Source: JAWLBW01 sp041687475
Lineage (GTDB): Bacteria; J088; JAWLBW01
DNA length: 13,215 nt
NCBI GenBank assembly: GCA_041687475.1
Contig: JAWLBW010000112.1
Coordinates: 1 to 13,215, forward strand
Direction: 5' to 3'
Of the stretch, positions 6,500 through 12,640 are shown one piece after another; position 1 is the first letter of the stretch; every line of letters starts with the position of its first letter. The translations under genes were made by a program, and so were the position numbers. The notes under the pieces were generated by a model. That model saw only the letters and a list, made by a program, of their open reading frames with translations. It did no database searches and had not been told where the DNA came from.

Positions 6500-9406
6500 A
6501 TGAATCCAAGATGGAAAAGTTTCTTCGCCGCAGCGGCGCTTTGCAGCTCGCTCTGGGGGTGCAGCGCCGACGACGCCATCAACAATGTCAAAACGAATGC
6601 ACTGCAGACTGCCGTCGATACGCTGATTACCGAACTCACGGCCGACGGCGGGGTTGCGCAGGTGGTCGGCGCCGCCGGCGGAACGGTTGAGGACAGCGAA
6701 AGCGGGGCCGCGATCGAAATTCCCGCCGGCGCGCTGCCCGAAGCCGATGAAGGCGATGCCCTCGTGGTCTCGATCGTGCCTTACGCGGGCGCCGCACTGG
6801 AAGCGCCGGGGGGCTTTGCCGCAGCCGGCGATCTGATCGAGATCAATATCCGGAGCGTTCTCGCCGGCGAGAACGTACAGCCGATCTCGCCCGTGCGCAT
6901 CAGCGTATCCTATTCCGAGAGCGTCGAAGCCGAAGATACGGCGCGATTGACGATCGGCAATTTTCACAGCAGCGCCTGGGTTACGCAGGCCGCCGAGACC
7001 GTCGACACCGACGCCCTTCGGGTGACTGCCTCGTTCGCAACCCTGAGCCCGTTCGGCGCGCTGCTCGGCGATGTCGCGAATGCCGCGCCCGTGGGCGACG
7101 ACCAGTCGCTTTCGGTCGACGAAGACGCGGTCCTCGCCGGCACCCTGACCGGTACCGATGCCGACGGCGATTCGCTCACCTTCGCGCTCGAGCCGGGCGC
7201 CGACGTGCAGCACGGAACGCTGACGCTGCAGAGCGACGGAAGCTTCGAATACACGCCGTCAGCCGATTACAACGGCAGCGACCAGTTCAGCTTCCGGGCC
7301 AACGACGGCACCGAAGATTCGGCGGTGGCGACCGTTTCGATCACCGTCGACGCCGTCAACGACGCACCGGTCGCCTACGCGAAGTCGGTGACCGTAAACG
7401 AAGATACCCTTCTCTCGAGCTCCGTCTCGGGAAGCGATGTCGATGAAGATGCGCTCACCTTCACGCTGGCGCCCTCCGGCGACGTGCAGCACGGCACGTT
7501 GACGCTGCAGGGCAACGGCAGCTTCGAGTACACGCCGTCTGCCGACTACAACGGCAATGACCAGTTCAGCTTCCAGGTAAGCGACGGCACCGTCTATTCG
7601 GCGGCGGCGACGGTTTCCATCACGGTCACCCCGGTCAACGACGCACCGACCCTGAGCGCCCTTCAGGTAACGACGCCGGCCAACAGCCCCGTCTCGGGCA
7701 CCCTGGTCGGCCAGGACGCGGAAGGAAGCGCGGTGACCTACGCCGTAACGACGCAGCCCTCGCACGGCGCCGTCGAGTTGACGGCGGGCACCGGCGCATT
7801 TACCTACACGCCCGGCACCAATTACACCGGCTCCGACACGTTCCAGGTGCAGGCCAGTGATGGTGCGGCTACCTCGGTTCCGGTCATGGTAACGGTGACC
7901 GTCGTCGCGCCCGTGCGCCGCTATGTGCGCCCCAGCGCGGTCGGCGCCGCAGACGGCAGCAGCTGGGCCGATGCCACCGCCAATCTGCAGACGGCGGTCA
8001 ACGAGGTATCGGCCGCCGGTGGGGGCGAGGTCTTCATCGCCGCCGGAACCTACCGCACGACGGGTACCGGGGCCCTGCTCACCATGGCCGCCGGCGTCGA
8101 TGTGTACGGCGGCTTCGCCGGCACCGAAGCCTGGCCCTCGGAACGCGGGGTGGTCGACCCCGGTGCGACCGTGCTTTCGGGCGACACCGACAGCAGCGGT
8201 ACGTTGACGGCAGGAGACGCGAATCGCGTGGTCGTGGGAGCGACCGCTCGCCTCGACGGCGTGACCATCACGGGCGGCAACGCCGTAGAGATGGGCTACA
8301 CGGCGGGCGCGGGTATCTACAACATGGCGGGCAAACCGCTGACCCTCTCGAACGTGCACATCACCGGCAATCATGCCAATGCCGACGGCGGTGCGATCTA
8401 TAACTACTATGGAATTCTCATCCTGGAGAACGCCCGTATCAGCGACAACACGTCGAACAGCTCCGGCGCCGGCATCTGGACCTACTTCGGCACCGTGACC
8501 ATGCAGAATTCGGCCGTCGTTGCGAACGCGGTCAACGCCGGAGCCGGCGGCGGCGGTGGCCTCTACATCATGTATTCGACCCTCGACTTCCGCCACGGCC
8601 TGATCGACGGCAATACGGCCTCGCAGAACGGCGGCGGCATTTACCTCTCGAATGCGCAGGCGACGGTGGCCAACTCGCAGATCAGCGATAACTCGGCAAC
8701 GGCCTGGCGTGGGGGTGGAATTTACAGCAGCGGCGGCTCGGAGCTGGCCGTGACCCACACCCAGTTCGTGGGCAACAGCGCCGGATCGGCCGGCGCCGGC
8801 ATTGCAGCCATGAGCTCGCCCGCCCTGACGGTGCGCAACAGCAGCTTCCAGGGCAACACCGCCCCCAGCGTCAAGGACGTGTTGAATCCCCCGGCGAACG
8901 CCATATTCAATACCTGCTCCGAAGACAATCTGACGGGCAACGGCACGAACAACAATACGATCACGACCAATCCCTTCGACACGCAGGCGGCAAGCGCGGA
9001 GTACTTCTTCGACCCCGCCCACGCCTGTGCCGACCACGGCGACGGCGCGACGGCCACGGCGCTCTTCGATACGACGGGTACCGCCTGGGAAAACTGGAGC
9101 AGCGAGATCTCGGGTGAAGTGGTCGAGGGATCGACCGCCGGCGTGGCGGCCGGCATGCTGCATCATCCTGAGGATGTGTGGATTCGCACCTTCGACGTCA
9201 CGATCGATACGATCACCTGGCTCACCAACGCCAGCGCGGCGACCTGTCACATTACCAACGACGCCGACAGCACCGTCATCGTACTCGGTGCGGCCGAGCT
9301 GCCGTCCGGGGCGCAGGGGCATGCCCTCACCAGCGGCACGACCGTCACGATGACGTGTCTTTCACACCGGTCGCACGTGAAGGTGGCCGTGGGTACGGTG
9401 CCGTAA
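6500..9406 (+). CDS. large lipoprotein: ZU5-like domain, cadherin-like repeats and PMP-type beta-helix
   Basis: I choose the ATG at 6500 (968 residues), not the further upstream start of the open frame. AGGGAG lies 8 bp upstream and MNPRWKSFFAAAALCSSLWGC gives a lipoprotein signal with Cys21; Trp at -2 is unusual. Residues 55-190 are ZU5-like (VGAAGGTVEDSESG, IEIPAGALPE, FATLSPFGALLG). Three cadherin/VCBS-like repeats follow (196-288, 289-383, 384-471), divided by VNDAP, with DADGD and YTPSADYNG. From 473 a right-handed beta-helix starts with the typical YVRPSAVGAADGSSWADA. It has seven GGxI/Y-type turns near 604, 630, 656, 685, 711, 738 and 765, as in polymorphic outer-membrane proteins. The last ~170 residues hold Cys806, 843, 916 and 953. 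Inference: an outer-membrane-anchored surface protein for adhesion or polysaccharide binding. It is monocistronic, with a terminator just downstream. Confidence 0.92.
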   Translation: MNPRWKSFFAAAALCSSLWGCSADDAINNVKTNALQTAVDTLITELTADGGVAQVVGAAGGTVEDSESGAAIEIPAGALPEADEGDALVVSIVPYAGAALEAPGGFAAAGDLIEINIRSVLAGENVQPISPVRISVSYSESVEAEDTARLTIGNFHSSAWVTQAAETVDTDALRVTASFATLSPFGALLGDVANAAPVGDDQSLSVDEDAVLAGTLTGTDADGDSLTFALEPGADVQHGTLTLQSDGSFEYTPSADYNGSDQFSFRANDGTEDSAVATVSITVDAVNDAPVAYAKSVTVNEDTLLSSSVSGSDVDEDALTFTLAPSGDVQHGTLTLQGNGSFEYTPSADYNGNDQFSFQVSDGTVYSAAATVSITVTPVNDAPTLSALQVTTPANSPVSGTLVGQDAEGSAVTYAVTTQPSHGAVELTAGTGAFTYTPGTNYTGSDTFQVQASDGAATSVPVMVTVTVVAPVRRYVRPSAVGAADGSSWADATANLQTAVNEVSAAGGGEVFIAAGTYRTTGTGALLTMAAGVDVYGGFAGTEAWPSERGVVDPGATVLSGDTDSSGTLTAGDANRVVVGATARLDGVTITGGNAVEMGYTAGAGIYNMAGKPLTLSNVHITGNHANADGGAIYNYYGILILENARISDNTSNSSGAGIWTYFGTVTMQNSAVVANAVNAGAGGGGGLYIMYSTLDFRHGLIDGNTASQNGGGIYLSNAQATVANSQISDNSATAWRGGGIYSSGGSELAVTHTQFVGNSAGSAGAGIAAMSSPALTVRNSSFQGNTAPSVKDVLNPPANAIFNTCSEDNLTGNGTNNNTITTNPFDTQAASAEYFFDPAHACADHGDGATATALFDTTGTAWENWSSEISGEVVEGSTAGVAAGMLHHPEDVWIRTFDVTIDTITWLTNASAATCHITNDADSTVIVLGAAELPSGAQGHALTSGTTVTMTCLSHRSHVKVAVGTVP
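7202..7297 (+). repeat. cadherin-like repeat, nucleotide-level copy 1
   Basis: This segment encodes DVQHGTLTLQSDGSFEYTPS and the following ADYNGSDQFSF. It recurs 279 bp (93 codons) downstream with only scattered, mostly silent, changes, marking a recent in-frame domain duplication. Confidence 0.85.
7481..7576 (+). repeat. cadherin-like repeat, nucleotide-level copy 2
   Basis: This is the second copy, encoding DVQHGTLTLQGNGSFEYTPS and ADYNGNDQFSF. The third cadherin-like domain (residues 384-471) shares the fold pattern but not this nucleotide identity, so it is older. Confidence 0.85.
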
Positions 9407-9432
9407 GGGGGGACGTGGGTCTACCTTGATAC

Positions 9433-9470
9433 GGGGGAGGTCTTCTTTGGGGGGCCTCCCCCTTTCTTAT
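9433..9470 (+). terminator. rho-independent terminator of the lipoprotein gene
   Basis: GGGGGAGG (9433-9440) pairs perfectly with CCTCCCCC (9455-9462). The loop is 14 nt and partly G-rich. TTTCTTAT follows immediately. It starts 27 bp after the lipoprotein stop, as expected for an intrinsic terminator. Confidence 0.75.
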
Positions 9471-9495
9471 GTGGAGTATGGGGGAAGTAGTGAAT

Positions 9496-9600
9496 CGAGG
9501 GACTGCCGGGTAAACGCCCTTTGGGTCTCAGGCGGTAGACGCAAGGTTCTCGCGAATGACCCGTGGATGCCTGGCCGCAATTCGAGGAGCGTGATTTCGG
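9496..9600. repeat. direct repeat, copy A (tail of an XRE antitoxin gene)
   Basis: By my alignment it matches 11598-11703 with eight mismatches and one gap. It covers the last ~24 codons of the XRE antitoxin gene plus ~32 bp beyond its stop. The copies have the same orientation and lie about 2.1 kb apart. Confidence 0.9.
9528..9600 (-). pseudogene. C-terminal remnant of an XRE (HigA-like) antitoxin gene
   Basis: Read on the minus strand with one missing base restored near 9585, this encodes ITLLRIAARHPRVIRENLAS plus TA and stop. That is the C-terminus of the intact XRE antitoxin at 11630-11920 almost residue for residue. The HTH itself is absent. It sits directly after the truncated PemK/MazF-like toxin, so the locus is a chimera of two TA systems. 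It is unlikely to be translated usefully. Confidence 0.75.
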
Positions 9601-9603
9601 CCT

Positions 9604-9681
9604 TTAGACCGCGAGGCGTGCAGCAAAGTCGGAGAAAGGAAAGCGAACCGCGACTACTGTTCCGACTGCAATTTCGCCCAT
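9604..9681 (-). pseudogene. N-terminal remnant of a PemK/MazF-type toxin
   Basis: An ATG at 9681 lies inside the end of the antitoxin gene and opens a different frame of 25 codons, including VGTVVAVRFPFSD, before a TAA at 9604-9606. Known: PemK/MazF ribonuclease toxins begin with GDVVLVxFPFSD-like strands, and their genes usually overlap the antitoxin stop, as here. A full toxin has about 110 residues, so about 85 are gone. The missing part includes the conserved region after the first loop. The few codons before the stop (RLAV) may be the start of the usual RPAVVL segment after a small indel. Inference: inactive toxin with its antitoxin left behind. Confidence 0.65.
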
Positions 9682-9887
9682 GCTTCGTCCTCTTCCGGGC
9701 GGTTCCAGTCCTCGGCAAGGGCGGGTTCACTGAGACGGGCTACTTCGGCAACATCGGCTGGCTCTTCTGCGAGTATCGTTACCAAGGCGCGACGGGGTCC
9801 TGTCAGGCGAACAGACTCGGAAAGGCGTACGCGGCCATCCGGTTCTATGACGGCTTTGACTGTACGTATTTCCGTTTCCTTTTCCAT
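9654..9887 (-). CDS. MazE-like antitoxin, now without an intact toxin
   Basis: This 77-residue protein has an N-terminal swapped-hairpin-type strand pattern (TVKAVIEPDGRVRLSESVRL, residues 9-28), then PRRALVTIL (31-39). Its acidic C-terminus is PALAEDWNRPEEDEAWAKLQ (55-74). Known: this pattern is shared by small antitoxins paired with PemK/MazF or PIN toxins, where the N-terminus dimerises and binds the operator and the acidic tail wraps the toxin. The ATG at 9887 has only GGGG nearby. The 3' end overlaps the toxin remnant by 28 bp. Inference: a solitary antitoxin. It could still bind DNA or neutralise a related toxin elsewhere. I am fairly sure of the class, less of the exact family. Confidence 0.7.
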   Translation of the reverse strand: MEKETEIRTVKAVIEPDGRVRLSESVRLTGPRRALVTILAEEPADVAEVARLSEPALAEDWNRPEEDEAWAKLQSEQ

Positions 9888-9893
9888 ACCCCG

Positions 9894-9923
9894 ATACTAT
9901 CACCAAATGAGGAACGGTCCCAA
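9894..9923 (-). promoter_or_regulatory. candidate promoter of the solitary antitoxin, close to its start codon
   Basis: On the minus strand, TTGGGA (9918-9923) and TAGTAT (9894-9899) are 18 bp apart, and only 6 nt separate the -10 box from the ATG at 9887. If correct, the mRNA would be leaderless or nearly so. Each box matches the sigma-70 consensus at about four of six positions, so this is weak. Confidence 0.3.
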
Positions 9924-10075
9924 GGGACGTTAATCATAGCCGGCAGCGTATGTGATTCGGTACGAGCGCTTTGGAAGACCGGCCTGGTCGGGCTGGAGCC
10001 TGAGTACAAACGGATTTGGTCTCAGTAGTGCGCCTGGCTATCTGATCATACCAAGTCGCTTCTCGGCACTTCCCC

Positions 10076-10642
10076 TCAGCCGGGCTTCCGCGCCAGCATG
10101 GTGGCGAACTGAAGCCGCGCTCCATTGTGCATCGTACCAACGTCTTCGTTGTACTTCACCAACTCCCAACGGCTGTACATCTCACGCAACTGTCCCGTTT
10201 TCAGGGTAAAGGGAAAGCGAACAGGGCATGGGTGGGTTTCCGTATCCATCGCACAAACAATCAGGTTACAGCCGCCCGGCAGCGTGTGTTCCTGCATGTC
10301 GGCAATAACCGCATCGACACGACTCGGATCGAGAAACATCAACGTGACCGTGCAGACGATAAATCCGTAATCTTCCGACAGAGCCGCAGTGTTGAGGTCG
10401 TACGTTTCAGCCTTGAGATTGGTGATTCCCTCACGGCTCACGATCTGTTGCAGCATATCAATCGCGCCGGGGTTATTGTCTACCGCGGTGACGGTGAAGC
10501 CCAGCCGGCTCAGGTACAGTGCATTGCGCCCACTCGAGCAGCCCATATCCAAGGTGCTGCACGGCGCAACCGTTCCCATTGCCTCGACCACTTCGCTATG
10601 CGCGGGGTTCAACCCGTATCGGCTATTGATGTCGGATGTCAT
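10076..10642 (-). CDS. tehB: TehB-type SAM-dependent methyltransferase
   Basis: This protein is close to E. coli TehB over its whole length. An N-terminal AHSEVVEA precedes the SAM-binding motif I LDMGCSSGRNALYL. The acidic end of strand 2 is AVDNN, followed by VTLMFLDPS, PGGCNLIVCAMDTETHPCPV, FPFTLKTGQLREMY and the C-terminal VKYNEDVGTMHN...ATMLARKP, all strong family signatures. Known: TehB methylates tellurite and selenium compounds and gives tellurite resistance, with TehA as membrane partner in some species. Here no tehA is present. The start is either the ATG at 10642 (188 residues) or an in-frame GTG at 10651 (191 residues). Neither has a convincing ribosome site; I use the ATG. It is cytoplasmic. 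It lies within the region bracketed by the direct repeats. Confidence 0.93.
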   Translation of the reverse strand: MTSDINSRYGLNPAHSEVVEAMGTVAPCSTLDMGCSSGRNALYLSRLGFTVTAVDNNPGAIDMLQQIVSREGITNLKAETYDLNTAALSEDYGFIVCTVTLMFLDPSRVDAVIADMQEHTLPGGCNLIVCAMDTETHPCPVRFPFTLKTGQLREMYSRWELVKYNEDVGTMHNGARLQFATMLARKPG

Positions 10643-10946
10643 GCTGTCCACTCGGTTGGAGGATCAGTTTTGAGCGTAACAATTCCAGGGGGAAGCAACT
10701 TTGTTGCGCAGCAAACGCTTTGGGGAACTGCGGAGAGGCCGCTTCTTTGCCTGCGGGCGTTTTTTCGACCACTTTCGCTGGGAGAAAATGCCGGTTTTCA
10801 CCCGTGATCGGCGTTCTAGCGCTACTGCGAGCGATGCCGGGAAGGAGGTCTCGCGGCGGGGTCTTCAGCACGGCCAAGACGAGGCCGTTGTCAGCCTGAA
10901 CGAATAGCCTGGTCAGCACTGCTCAACTGAACACCTGTGGCTATCG
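10643..10946. other. spacer upstream of tehB, no gene supported
   Basis: About 300 bp without a convincing gene. Short open frames exist on both strands but lack a ribosome site or a recognisable domain. It contains a near-palindrome TTTGTTGCGCAGCAAA (10700-10715; one mismatched pair) 58 bp upstream of tehB, which could be an operator. The stretch 10717-10900 reads as possible degraded coding sequence but cannot be assigned. Confidence 0.4.
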
Positions 10947-11246
10947 TCAAAATGGTGTTCCGTCCTCATCACATTCCGCAGCATCCGATTCGGTAGTGGG
11001 CTCAGGACCAGGAAGAGCGTCTTCAACCGGCATCCGCTCGCACAGCTCATTCTGATGGAGCCAAATCGGATCGGCATTCTCGTCGATGAACTGGTCGACA
11101 GGCATACCATCCACGGTTGATGGCCGCTTTATTCTGACTTGCCTGCCGTTCATAAAGACCCACTGGTATTTCCCTTGACGCTCTGCCTTCGCGGCTTTCT
11201 TTGCTCTCTTTTGAGCGGGAGTGAGTTTTTGCTTAGCGTTTGCCAT
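10947..11246 (-). CDS. small basic protein with conserved NADPIWLHQNE motif, function unknown
   Basis: I choose the ATG at 11246 (99 residues) because AGGAA lies about 7 bp upstream. The frame is open further, to 11330, but the extra residues look like intergenic read-through. Residues 1-25 are Lys/Ala-rich (LTPAQKRAKKAAKAERQGK), suggesting nucleic-acid or ribosome contact. Residues 27-70 form a compact conserved-looking core: YQWVFMNGRQVRIKRP, STVDGMPVDQFI and NADPIWLHQNELCE. The last 30 residues are acidic and probably disordered. I recall similar short uncharacterised proteins with the RPxTxDGxxVDxFIxxNADPIWLHQNE pattern in proteobacteria, but no function. It stands alone between tehB and a 238-bp inverted-repeat element. 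Confidence 0.75.
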   Translation of the reverse strand: MANAKQKLTPAQKRAKKAAKAERQGKYQWVFMNGRQVRIKRPSTVDGMPVDQFIDENADPIWLHQNELCERMPVEDALPGPEPTTESDAAECDEDGTPF

Positions 11247-11350
11247 GTCCGTTCCTGGCATCACCGGGGATGCTGCGGGAAGCGTGGCAGCTTTCACGTG
11301 CAGGTGCTTGTTAGACGGTGAGTTTTTCATTTACTCAGATCCAGCGCTCC

Positions 11351-11362
11351 GGGGGTCGGACC
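11351..11362 (+). repeat. left inverted repeat GGGGGTCGGACC
   Basis: An exact 12-bp match to the reverse complement of 11577-11588. It starts 104 bp upstream of the small basic protein gene. Confidence 0.9.
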
Positions 11363-11415
11363 TGCCTAACCGACTGAGAACAGGCTACTTTCTCCGCTTT
11401 CGGCCGCAATTATGA

Positions 11416-11459
11416 CGCTTAAAGCGACCATTTTGCGCCCGAAAAGGGCCGTTTAAGCG
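11416..11459. other. nested hairpin inside the inverted-repeat element
   Basis: CGCTTAAA (11416-11423) pairs with TTTAAGCG (11452-11459). Within its 28-nt loop GCCC and GGGC can pair around GAAAA. It could be a structured end or recognition site of the element, or a small RNA structure. Confidence 0.5.
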
Positions 11460-11576
11460 GGGGCCTTGGGAGGGGCCGCTCCTTATTCGGCTGAATTTTG
11501 GCCCCAAACCAGCGTTCCAGGTCTCATCACGGCGGGCTACAAGAGACAAAGCGAAATAATATCAACATGGTGTACT

Positions 11577-11588
11577 GGTCCGACCCCC
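11577..11588 (-). repeat. right inverted repeat GGTCCGACCCCC
   Basis: The exact reverse complement of 11351-11362. It ends 9 bp before the start of direct repeat copy B. Confidence 0.9.
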
Positions 11589-11597
11589 GTGCCCATC

Positions 11598-11703
11598 CGA
11601 GGGACAGCCGGGTAAACGCCCCTGGCGTCTCAGGCGGTAGACGCAAGGTTCTCCCGAATGACCCGTGGATGCCTTGCCGCAATTCGAAGGAGCGCGATTG
11701 CGG
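11598..11703. repeat. direct repeat, copy B (tail of the intact XRE antitoxin gene)
   Basis: The partner of 9496-9600 at about 91% identity. It covers the last 24 codons of the XRE antitoxin and ~32 bp downstream. Here the frame is intact, so this is the likely parental form. Confidence 0.9.
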
Positions 11704-11920
11704 GCCCTTCCGGCCGACGGCGGTCCTGTTCCCAGTTACGAAGGGTGTGGACACTGATACCCATTGCACCCGCGAACTGCTCCTGGGTTAAACGTACAAA
11801 GCGGCGAAGGGCTACGACATCGCTACCCGACTTGTAATCGCCATTCATGAGGCGTCGCCGAACGTCGGATGGAATGGAGGCTTCCAAATCGTTGACTGTC
11901 AATTCCGGCATCTCACTCAT
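11630..11920 (-). CDS. XRE-family (HigA-like) antitoxin paired with BrnT
   Basis: This 96-residue protein has a helix-turn-helix at about 34-70. ALRRFVRLTQEQFAGAMGIS carries the first and second helices, and VHTLRNWEQDRRRPEG is the recognition helix with the usual W-E-x-x-R-R-x-P close. An N-terminal ~30-residue arm (ELTVNDLEASIPSDVRRRLM) probably contacts the toxin. The ATG at 11920 overlaps the brnT stop by 4 bp (ATGA), so translation is coupled. Known: most BrnT toxins pair with BrnA; DUF497 toxins with XRE partners also exist. Expected role: it neutralises BrnT and represses its own promoter. Its C-terminal codons are duplicated in the broken copy ~2.1 kb away. Confidence 0.88.
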   Translation of the reverse strand: MSEMPELTVNDLEASIPSDVRRRLMNGDYKSGSDVVALRRFVRLTQEQFAGAMGISVHTLRNWEQDRRRPEGPAIALLRIAARHPRVIRENLASTA

Positions 11921-12207
11921 GGCCGATTCTCCGCGTACTTACGGTAAAGCTTTTCTTCATTTGTCGTTGCAAACCGAGCGCTGATAATCCGGACAACGTT
12001 TTCGTCTCGTTCCGTCCAGACTACCATCACTACGCCCAGACCAATCGGGCCAAGCGCAATGAAGCGGTCCTCCGTGACCGAATGGGCTTCGTCGAAGATT
12101 TCTAAGTATTCGACGCCCGAAGTAAAAAGAATGGCGGCCTCTTCAAATGAAAGCCCGTGCTTGGATCGATTCCAAACATTCTTGGCTTCGTCCCATTCGA
12201 TGTTCAC
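11917..12207 (-). CDS. brnT: BrnT-family (DUF497) toxin
   Basis: This 96-residue protein has the family signature from residue 3: IEWDEAKNVWNRSKHGLSFE, then EAAILF. Later come DEAHS, DRFIALG, VVWTERDENVVRIISARFAT and a C-terminal KLYRKY. Known: BrnT is a ribonuclease toxin with a RelE-like fold that halts growth and is held by a DNA-binding antitoxin. The conserved RIISAR segment is present, and nothing looks broken. The start is a GTG at 12207; the conserved N-terminus leaves little room for another choice. No ribosome site is visible, and a candidate promoter ends 6 nt upstream. It is the first gene of a two-gene operon with the XRE antitoxin, toxin first. Confidence 0.9.
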   Translation of the reverse strand: MNIEWDEAKNVWNRSKHGLSFEEAAILFTSGVEYLEIFDEAHSVTEDRFIALGPIGLGVVMVVWTERDENVVRIISARFATTNEEKLYRKYAENRP

Positions 12208-12213
12208 ACTTAC

Positions 12214-12243
12214 AGTCTAATGCCGGTTCCGGGACTACGTCAA
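12214..12243 (-). promoter_or_regulatory. candidate promoter of the brnT operon, leaderless spacing
   Basis: On the minus strand, TTGACG (12238-12243; five of six consensus) and TAGACT (12214-12219; four of six) are 18 bp apart. Six nt separate the -10 box from the GTG at 12207, so transcription would start about at the start codon. This fits the absence of a ribosome site. Confidence 0.45.
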
Positions 12244-12286
12244 TGGCTTACGTTTGATAAGGTCTGGCGCAGGAAGGGGCTGACCT

Positions 12287-12304
12287 ACGTTACAGCAGTA
12301 ACGT
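12287..12304. promoter_or_regulatory. inverted repeat ACGTTAC-N4-GTAACGT upstream of brnT
   Basis: Perfect 7-bp arms (12287-12293 and 12298-12304) around AGCA, 44 bp upstream of the candidate -35 box and 80 bp from the brnT start. It could be an operator for the XRE antitoxin or for the next gene's control. The position is rather far upstream for direct occlusion of this promoter. Confidence 0.4.
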
Positions 12305-12640
12305 TCAAGGGAGCTTTACCCGTGGTCGGCGTCACGGTGAAGGCGGAAAGCCGTGGGGCCTCACACTTCTCTGCGGCCATCTCTTCCGGCGAAAACGCTG
12401 TTTGGGGCACATGCGGGTTGGAGCATGGCCAGTATGAGGGCCGTGGTCGGGAGGAGGGTGGGGGTGGGTTTCATTGGGGGCATGGGGCGGTTTAGGGTTC
12501 CGGGGTTACCGGCGGCGGCCCACTGCTATCGCAAAGCCTACCACAAAGCCGACTTTGCCGCGGTCTGCGTAGAGCGCGTTGGTAGGCAATCACGACATGG
12601 GTATGCCGCTCCCCCCCGTGTTGAATCGGAGTGTGGTTTC

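Larger units (their letters stand above)
11351..11588. mobile_element. 238-bp element with perfect 12-bp inverted ends (MITE- or REPIN-like)
   Basis: GGGGGTCGGACC (11351-11362) and its exact reverse complement (11577-11588) enclose 214 bp with no convincing gene. Inside are a nested hairpin (11416-11459) and G/C-rich blocks. No target-site duplication is visible in the flanks (GCTCC versus GTGCC). Known: paired inverted GTCxGACC-type ends occur in REP/REPIN sequences moved by RAYT (Y1) transposases; no such gene is in the window. Inference: a small non-autonomous element sitting 9 bp from direct repeat copy B. Confidence 0.5.
12208..12640. other. spacer between brnT and the last gene, mostly unassigned
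   Basis: About 430 bp. The brnT end holds the candidate promoter and an inverted repeat. The rest contains only short frames. Two on the minus strand look faintly protein-like: 12361-12474 (37 residues, hydrophobic then Cys22) and 12506-12589 (KVGFVVGFAIAVGRRR). Neither has a ribosome site, and they could be relics. A G-rich stretch lies at 12443-12490. Confidence 0.4.

Noticed and set aside
7259..9322. 687-residue open frame antisense to the lipoprotein gene
   Set aside because: Arg/Gly/Val-rich sequence without domains. Its length follows from the codon use of the plus-strand gene, whose domains are unmistakable.
9955..10020. Hairpin around GACCGGCCTGGTC downstream of tehB
   Set aside because: Short stem without a T-run; not enough to call a terminator.
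10701..10907. 68-codon plus-strand frame and overlapping minus-strand frame upstream of tehB
   Set aside because: No ribosome site or recognisable domain on either strand; both cannot be right and neither is convincing.
11310..11370. Possible integron attC pieces (GTTAGAC at 11310 and GCCTAAC at 11364)
   Set aside because: Orientation and spacing are wrong for one attC, no matching inner arms are present and no integrase is seen. The nearby frame reading SNKHLHVKAATLPA recalls attC read-through but is not enough.
12361..12474. Possible 37-residue lipoprotein on the minus strand
   Set aside because: No ribosome site, and Gln at -3 breaks the lipobox.
12506..12589. Short minus-strand frame ending KVGFVVGFAIAVGRRR
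   Set aside because: Starts only at TTG, has no ribosome site and is 27 codons long; at most a relic.
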